From positions 1 through 9,251 of the forward strand of contig JAHZHV010000258.1 in NCBI GenBank assembly GCA_019420085.1: a stretch of 9,251 nt of DNA, read 5' to 3'. This document shows positions 6,408 to 9,251 of the stretch, piece by piece. The notes under the pieces were generated by a model, which ran no database searches, was not told where the DNA came from, and worked only from the letters and a program-made list of their open reading frames with translations. Source of the stretch: Christensenella sp. (GTDB taxonomy: Bacteria > Bacillota > Clostridia > Christensenellales > Maliibacteriaceae). Made by a program: the position numbers and the translations under genes. Position 1 is the first letter of the stretch. Every line of letters starts with the position of its first letter.

Positions 6408-7478
6408 ATGGAGCAAACACGTCTTGACCGCGTCTGCCAGGAAATGCGCCAGGCGGGTTTTTCCCAAATAATTGTCAGCGATCCGTCAAGCATTCGTTAT
6501 TTGACCGGCATCTACATTGAGCCGATGGAGCGGCTTTTTGCGCTGCTTATCCGCACCGACGGTGCACACTGCCTGTTTTTAAACCGCATGTTTACCGTCG
6601 GGGACACACCGATACGGCAGGTCTGGATGGACGATACGGATGACTGCATCGGCATCGTGGCACAAAACATCATGCCCGAGCAGGTCCTTGGCGTGGATAA
6701 AGACTGGCCCGCTCGCTTCGTCCTTGGGCTTATGGAGCGTCTGCCGCAGCTTCGCTGTCGCGTTTCCAGCCGCTGCATTGACCGTGTTCGCGCCCGCAAA
6801 GATGCGGATGAATGTGAAAAAATGCGCCGCGCCTCCCGCGTGAACGACGAAGTCATGCTCGCGGTAGAGGCCTTTCTGCATGAAGGCGTGACGGAAAAAC
6901 AGGTGGCACAGTTTATTGCATCCGAATATGCACGTCACGGTGCACAGTCCTTTTCCTTTCCCGCTATCGTCAGCTTTGGCGGGCATGCCGCTGACCCGCA
7001 CCATATCGCAGACGATACGCCGCTTGCCGCGGGTGACTGCATTGTGATAGACATGGGATGCAAACTGGACGGATACTGTTCCGACATGACCCGTACATTT
7101 TTCTGCGGCGCGCCAAAGGAGAAACACGCCGCCATTCACGATCTGGTACGCGAAGCAAACGAACTTGCGCTTTCGATGATCCGGCCGGGCGTACGCTTCT
7201 GCGATCTGGACGCCGCAGCACGCGATTACATTGCAAAGGGCGGATATGGCCCGTATTTTACACACCGGCTTGGACATTTTATCGGCACGGACTGTCATGA
7301 GGCAGGCGACGTCAGCGCCACAAATGAGGACGTGCTGGAAGTCGGCAATACGTTCTCCATTGAACCGGGCGTCTATCTGCCTGACGAATTCGGCGTTCGC
7401 ATTGAGGATCTGGTCATCGTCACGCAGGATGGCTGTGAAATTCTCAATCATGTCGACAAGCACTGGCACGTCGTCTGA
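6408..7478 (+). CDS. Xaa-Pro aminopeptidase / dipeptidase (M24 family)
   Basis: This 356-residue protein has the two-part layout of bacterial prolidases and Xaa-Pro peptidases: an N-terminal creatinase-like domain (about 1-130) and a C-terminal pita-bread domain. All five metal ligands are visible: D215 in IDMGCKLDG, D226 in SDMTRT, H290 in HRLGHFIG, E319 in SIEPGVY and E333 in RIEDLV. Their spacing equals that of known prolidases. It would cleave peptides with proline in second position, in the cytosol. The ATG at 6408 is chosen because GAGGTG (6393-6398) lies 9 nt before it; a TTG eight codons upstream would precede the ribosome site. It is the only plus-strand gene, divergent from the symporter and convergent with ilvE, ending about 75 nt before a strong terminator. 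Dipeptidase and aminopeptidase activity cannot be told apart here. Confidence 0.94.
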   Translation: MEQTRLDRVCQEMRQAGFSQIIVSDPSSIRYLTGIYIEPMERLFALLIRTDGAHCLFLNRMFTVGDTPIRQVWMDDTDDCIGIVAQNIMPEQVLGVDKDWPARFVLGLMERLPQLRCRVSSRCIDRVRARKDADECEKMRRASRVNDEVMLAVEAFLHEGVTEKQVAQFIASEYARHGAQSFSFPAIVSFGGHAADPHHIADDTPLAAGDCIVIDMGCKLDGYCSDMTRTFFCGAPKEKHAAIHDLVREANELALSMIRPGVRFCDLDAAARDYIAKGGYGPYFTHRLGHFIGTDCHEAGDVSATNEDVLEVGNTFSIEPGVYLPDEFGVRIEDLVIVTQDGCEILNHVDKHWHVV

Positions 7479-7554
7479 GCATGCAGCCGCAGCCGGCAAG
7501 CACGCTGCAAGACAAACAGCATAACTTCCGCAGTTTATGGCTTTGGGCATATCG

Positions 7555-7600
7555 AAAATCCCGTATCAGCACACGCATATGTGCTGATACGGGATTTTTT
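7555..7600. terminator. Bidirectional rho-independent terminator between convergent genes
   Basis: A perfect 19-bp stem pairs 7555-7573 with 7580-7598 around the 6-nt loop CGCATA. It ends in six T on the plus strand (7595-7600) and four T on the minus strand. It sits between the stop of the M24 peptidase and the stop of ilvE, 12 nt beyond the latter, and can end both transcripts. Confidence 0.93.
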
Positions 7601-7612
7601 GTCCATCTTTTC

Positions 7613-8680
7613 TTACAGCTTCACGCGCCAGCCAAGCGGATCCTCCAGACGGCCCCACTGAATGCCGGTAAGTGTATCATACAATTTCTGCGTCAGCTCA
7701 CCGATGCCGCCATCACCGATCACCATGACGTCGTCCTTGTAGCGCAGCTTGCCCACGGGAGAGATGACCGCCGCGGTACCCGTACCGAATACCTCTTCCA
7801 ATGCACCGCTCTTGGCTGCTTCGACAAGTTCATCCACACTGACCTTGCGCTCCTGTACCTCATACCCCCAATGGCGGCACATCTGGATGACGGAATCACG
7901 CGTTACACCAGGCAAAATGGAGCCGTTGAGCGCAGGGGTGACGACCTTGCCGTCGATCTTGAAGCAGATGTTCATTGCGCCGACTTCCTCGATGTACTTG
8001 CGCTCCACACCGTCAAGCCACAACACCTGCGAATAGCCGCCATCGTGTGCCTTAACCTGTGCAATGAGGCTTGCGGCATAGTTGCCGCCGGTCTTGGCAA
8101 AGCCCATGCCGCCGCGCACGGCGCGAACATATTCATCCTCAATCCAGATGCCGACGGGCGCAAGACCGCTTTCGTAATACGCACCGCTGGGCGAAACGAT
8201 GATCATGAAAAGATACGTCTTGGACGGCGCAACGCCAAGGAATTCATCCGTTGCAATGATAAACGGACGGATATACAAAGAGGTTCCATCATCGGTGGGA
8301 ATCCAGTCGCGTTCCACGCGCACCAGTTCTTCCACCGCCTGCACGAAGTCTTCCTCCGGAATGCGGGGAATGCACAGACGGTCGTTGGTATTGTTCGTGC
8401 GTTTGGCATTCATGTCGGGACGGAACAGATAGACGTTGTCGTTCTCGTCGCGATAGGCCTTGAGCCCTTCAAACATCTCCTGCCCGTAGTGAAACACCAT
8501 CGCCGCCGGCGACAGCGAAAGATTGTGGAACGGCTCAATACGCGGATCGTGCCAGCCCTTGCCCTCGGTGTAGTTCATGACAAACATATGATCCGTAAAG
8601 ATATGACCGAATCCCAGCTTCTCGCCCTTTGCAGGTTTTTGCTTCGGGTTCTGCGTCTTGGTAATGCGAATATCCAGCAT
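7613..8680 (-). CDS. ilvE: Branched-chain amino acid aminotransferase
   Basis: This 355-residue class IV (fold IV) PLP enzyme moves the amino group between leucine, isoleucine or valine and 2-oxoglutarate in the cytosol. The PLP lysine is K196 in GFAKTGGNYA. Other family marks are YGQEMFEGLKAYR (65-77), FRPDMNAKR (86-94), the conserved EEVGAMN (231-237), LPGVTRDSV (256-264) and the phosphate-binding GTGTAAVISPVG (299-310). The length and the extended N-terminus fit the eukaryote-like/Firmicute type (about 340-360 residues) rather than the shorter E. coli type. The ribosome site AAGGAG (complement of 8691-8696) lies 10 nt before the ATG. It follows the oxidoreductase gamma gene by only 23 nt, so the two are probably co-transcribed. 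That links transamination to oxidation or reductive formation of branched-chain 2-oxoacids. Confidence 0.96.
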   Translation of the reverse strand: MLDIRITKTQNPKQKPAKGEKLGFGHIFTDHMFVMNYTEGKGWHDPRIEPFHNLSLSPAAMVFHYGQEMFEGLKAYRDENDNVYLFRPDMNAKRTNNTNDRLCIPRIPEEDFVQAVEELVRVERDWIPTDDGTSLYIRPFIIATDEFLGVAPSKTYLFMIIVSPSGAYYESGLAPVGIWIEDEYVRAVRGGMGFAKTGGNYAASLIAQVKAHDGGYSQVLWLDGVERKYIEEVGAMNICFKIDGKVVTPALNGSILPGVTRDSVIQMCRHWGYEVQERKVSVDELVEAAKSGALEEVFGTGTAAVISPVGKLRYKDDVMVIGDGGIGELTQKLYDTLTGIQWGRLEDPLGWRVKL

Positions 8681-8703
8681 GACGTTTTTTCTCCTTTTTC
8701 TCT

Positions 8704-9222
8704 TTAATCGTCAAAATGGTATCCTGCTTCAATCGCGCGCAGGTTGACATCGATAAGATTCTGCTTGCGCGGCGGCACAACCTTGGCCAGAATGTCAGAG
8801 ACATTATCCAGACCAACCTCGTCCATCGCCTTTAGGAACTTGCCAAGCGTGGAAAAACCTGCGTCGCCAGCCATCTTCGTGGCGGGCACACGATAAACCG
8901 TCACATCGTCGCGTTCGACGGTTTCGTCGATCAGCGAGGAATCCAGAATAATCGTACCCCCGCTTTTTACGGCGTTTTTGTACTTCTCAAGAGACGGCAG
9001 GTTCATCACAATGAGGCAGTCCGGCTCATTGACGATCGGAGAGCCGACGGGCTCGTCGCTCAAAATAACGCTGCAGTTTGCCGTGCCACCGCGCATTTCA
9101 GGACCGTAGGACGGCAGCCAGCTGACCTGCTTTCCCTGCAGCATCCCCATGACGGTCAGAAACTTGCCCGCAAACAGAACCCCCTGTCCTCCAAAGCCTG
9201 CAATGAGGATTCGTTCTGTCAT
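8704..9222 (-). CDS. 2-oxoacid:ferredoxin oxidoreductase, gamma subunit
   Basis: This 172-residue protein is the gamma subunit of a pyruvate/2-oxoacid:ferredoxin oxidoreductase (KorC/VorC/PorG family), part of a cytosolic, oxygen-sensitive complex that interconverts 2-oxoacids and acyl-CoA with ferredoxin. The N-terminal loop GFGGQGV (9-15) and the stretch SYGPEMRGGTANCSV (38-52) are family signatures, and the length is normal for a separate gamma subunit. The alpha and beta subunits should lie upstream, beyond the right edge. The ATG overlaps a possible stop of that gene and is preceded by GGGAGG and GGAGA. Because ilvE follows directly, branched-chain 2-oxoacids (VOR type) are likely substrates. 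2-Oxoglutarate (KOR type) cannot be excluded, since these gamma subunits are much alike; hence no gene symbol. Confidence 0.92.
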   Translation of the reverse strand: MTERILIAGFGGQGVLFAGKFLTVMGMLQGKQVSWLPSYGPEMRGGTANCSVILSDEPVGSPIVNEPDCLIVMNLPSLEKYKNAVKSGGTIILDSSLIDETVERDDVTVYRVPATKMAGDAGFSTLGKFLKAMDEVGLDNVSDILAKVVPPRKQNLIDVNLRAIEAGYHFDD

Positions 9223-9251
9223 TCTTCTCCCGCCTCCCTTACGCTCCTGTC
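9219..9251 (-). CDS. Possible 3' end of upstream oxidoreductase subunit gene
   Basis: One frame entering from the right edge reads ten codons (DRSVREAGEE) and stops at a TGA at 9219-9221 that overlaps the gamma-subunit ATG (ATGA). This is typical of coupled operon genes, and a beta subunit is the expected neighbour. A second frame ends earlier with TAA at 9240-9242, so the true reading frame cannot be decided from 33 nt. Confidence 0.3.
   Translation of the reverse strand, partial: DRSVREAGEE

Noticed and set aside
6579..7550. 323-codon minus-strand open frame opposite the M24 peptidase
   Set aside because: It is antisense to a gene with five intact metal ligands. Its Cys/Ala-rich product has no recognisable motif.
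7481..8707. 408-codon plus-strand open frame opposite ilvE
   Set aside because: It is the complement of the strongly conserved ilvE frame, crosses the perfect terminator hairpin at 7555-7600, has no family motif, and is rich in His, Arg and Ala as is usual for antisense frames in this base composition.

Overview
The window looks like part of a chromosome from an anaerobic, low-to-mid GC Firmicute, probably a gut-type Clostridia member. The reasons are strong GGAGG-type ribosome sites, sigma-A-like TATAAT/TTGACA promoters, a 2-oxoacid:ferredoxin oxidoreductase subunit, a Bacillus-like ribulokinase start and a BspA-type leucine-rich-repeat protein. This placement is inference; no rRNA or other phylogenetic marker is present. 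I see no tRNA, CRISPR array, insertion sequence or phage gene.

Layout. All genes but one lie on the minus strand, so transcription mostly runs right to left. (1) Right edge, 9251 to 7613: a possible 3' tail of an upstream gene, then the gamma subunit of a 2-oxoacid:ferredoxin oxidoreductase, then branched-chain aminotransferase (ilvE). This looks like a branched-chain amino acid / 2-oxoacid operon. It converges on the plus-strand M24 peptidase gene across a very strong bidirectional terminator (7555-7600). (2) 7478 to 6251: an Xaa-Pro-type M24 aminopeptidase (plus strand) divergent from a 13-TM-type sodium:solute symporter (minus strand); the symporter has a clear TTGACA-17-TACACT promoter. 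(3) 4740 to 3625: an M29 metallo-aminopeptidase between two hairpin terminators. Regions 2 and 3 together suggest uptake and breakdown of peptides or amino acids. (4) 3538 to 434: a compact operon with its own TATAAT box. It holds a GNAT acetyltransferase whose start is damaged or unusual, a nicotinamidase-like cysteine hydrolase, a GH1 beta-glucosidase and a small cytosolic coiled-coil plus leucine-rich-repeat protein. The GNAT/hydrolase and GH1/LRR junctions are 4-bp ATGA overlaps. (5) Left edge: the first 107 codons of a ribulokinase (araB) behind its own promoter.

Overall this is mostly housekeeping and catabolic content: beta-glucoside and arabinose use, peptide breakdown and branched-chain 2-oxoacid metabolism. 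I found no convincing new defence or mobile system. The points most worth a second look are the in-frame TGA between a near-ideal promoter/ribosome site and the GNAT frame, and the signal-less coiled-coil/LRR protein translationally coupled to a glucosidase.
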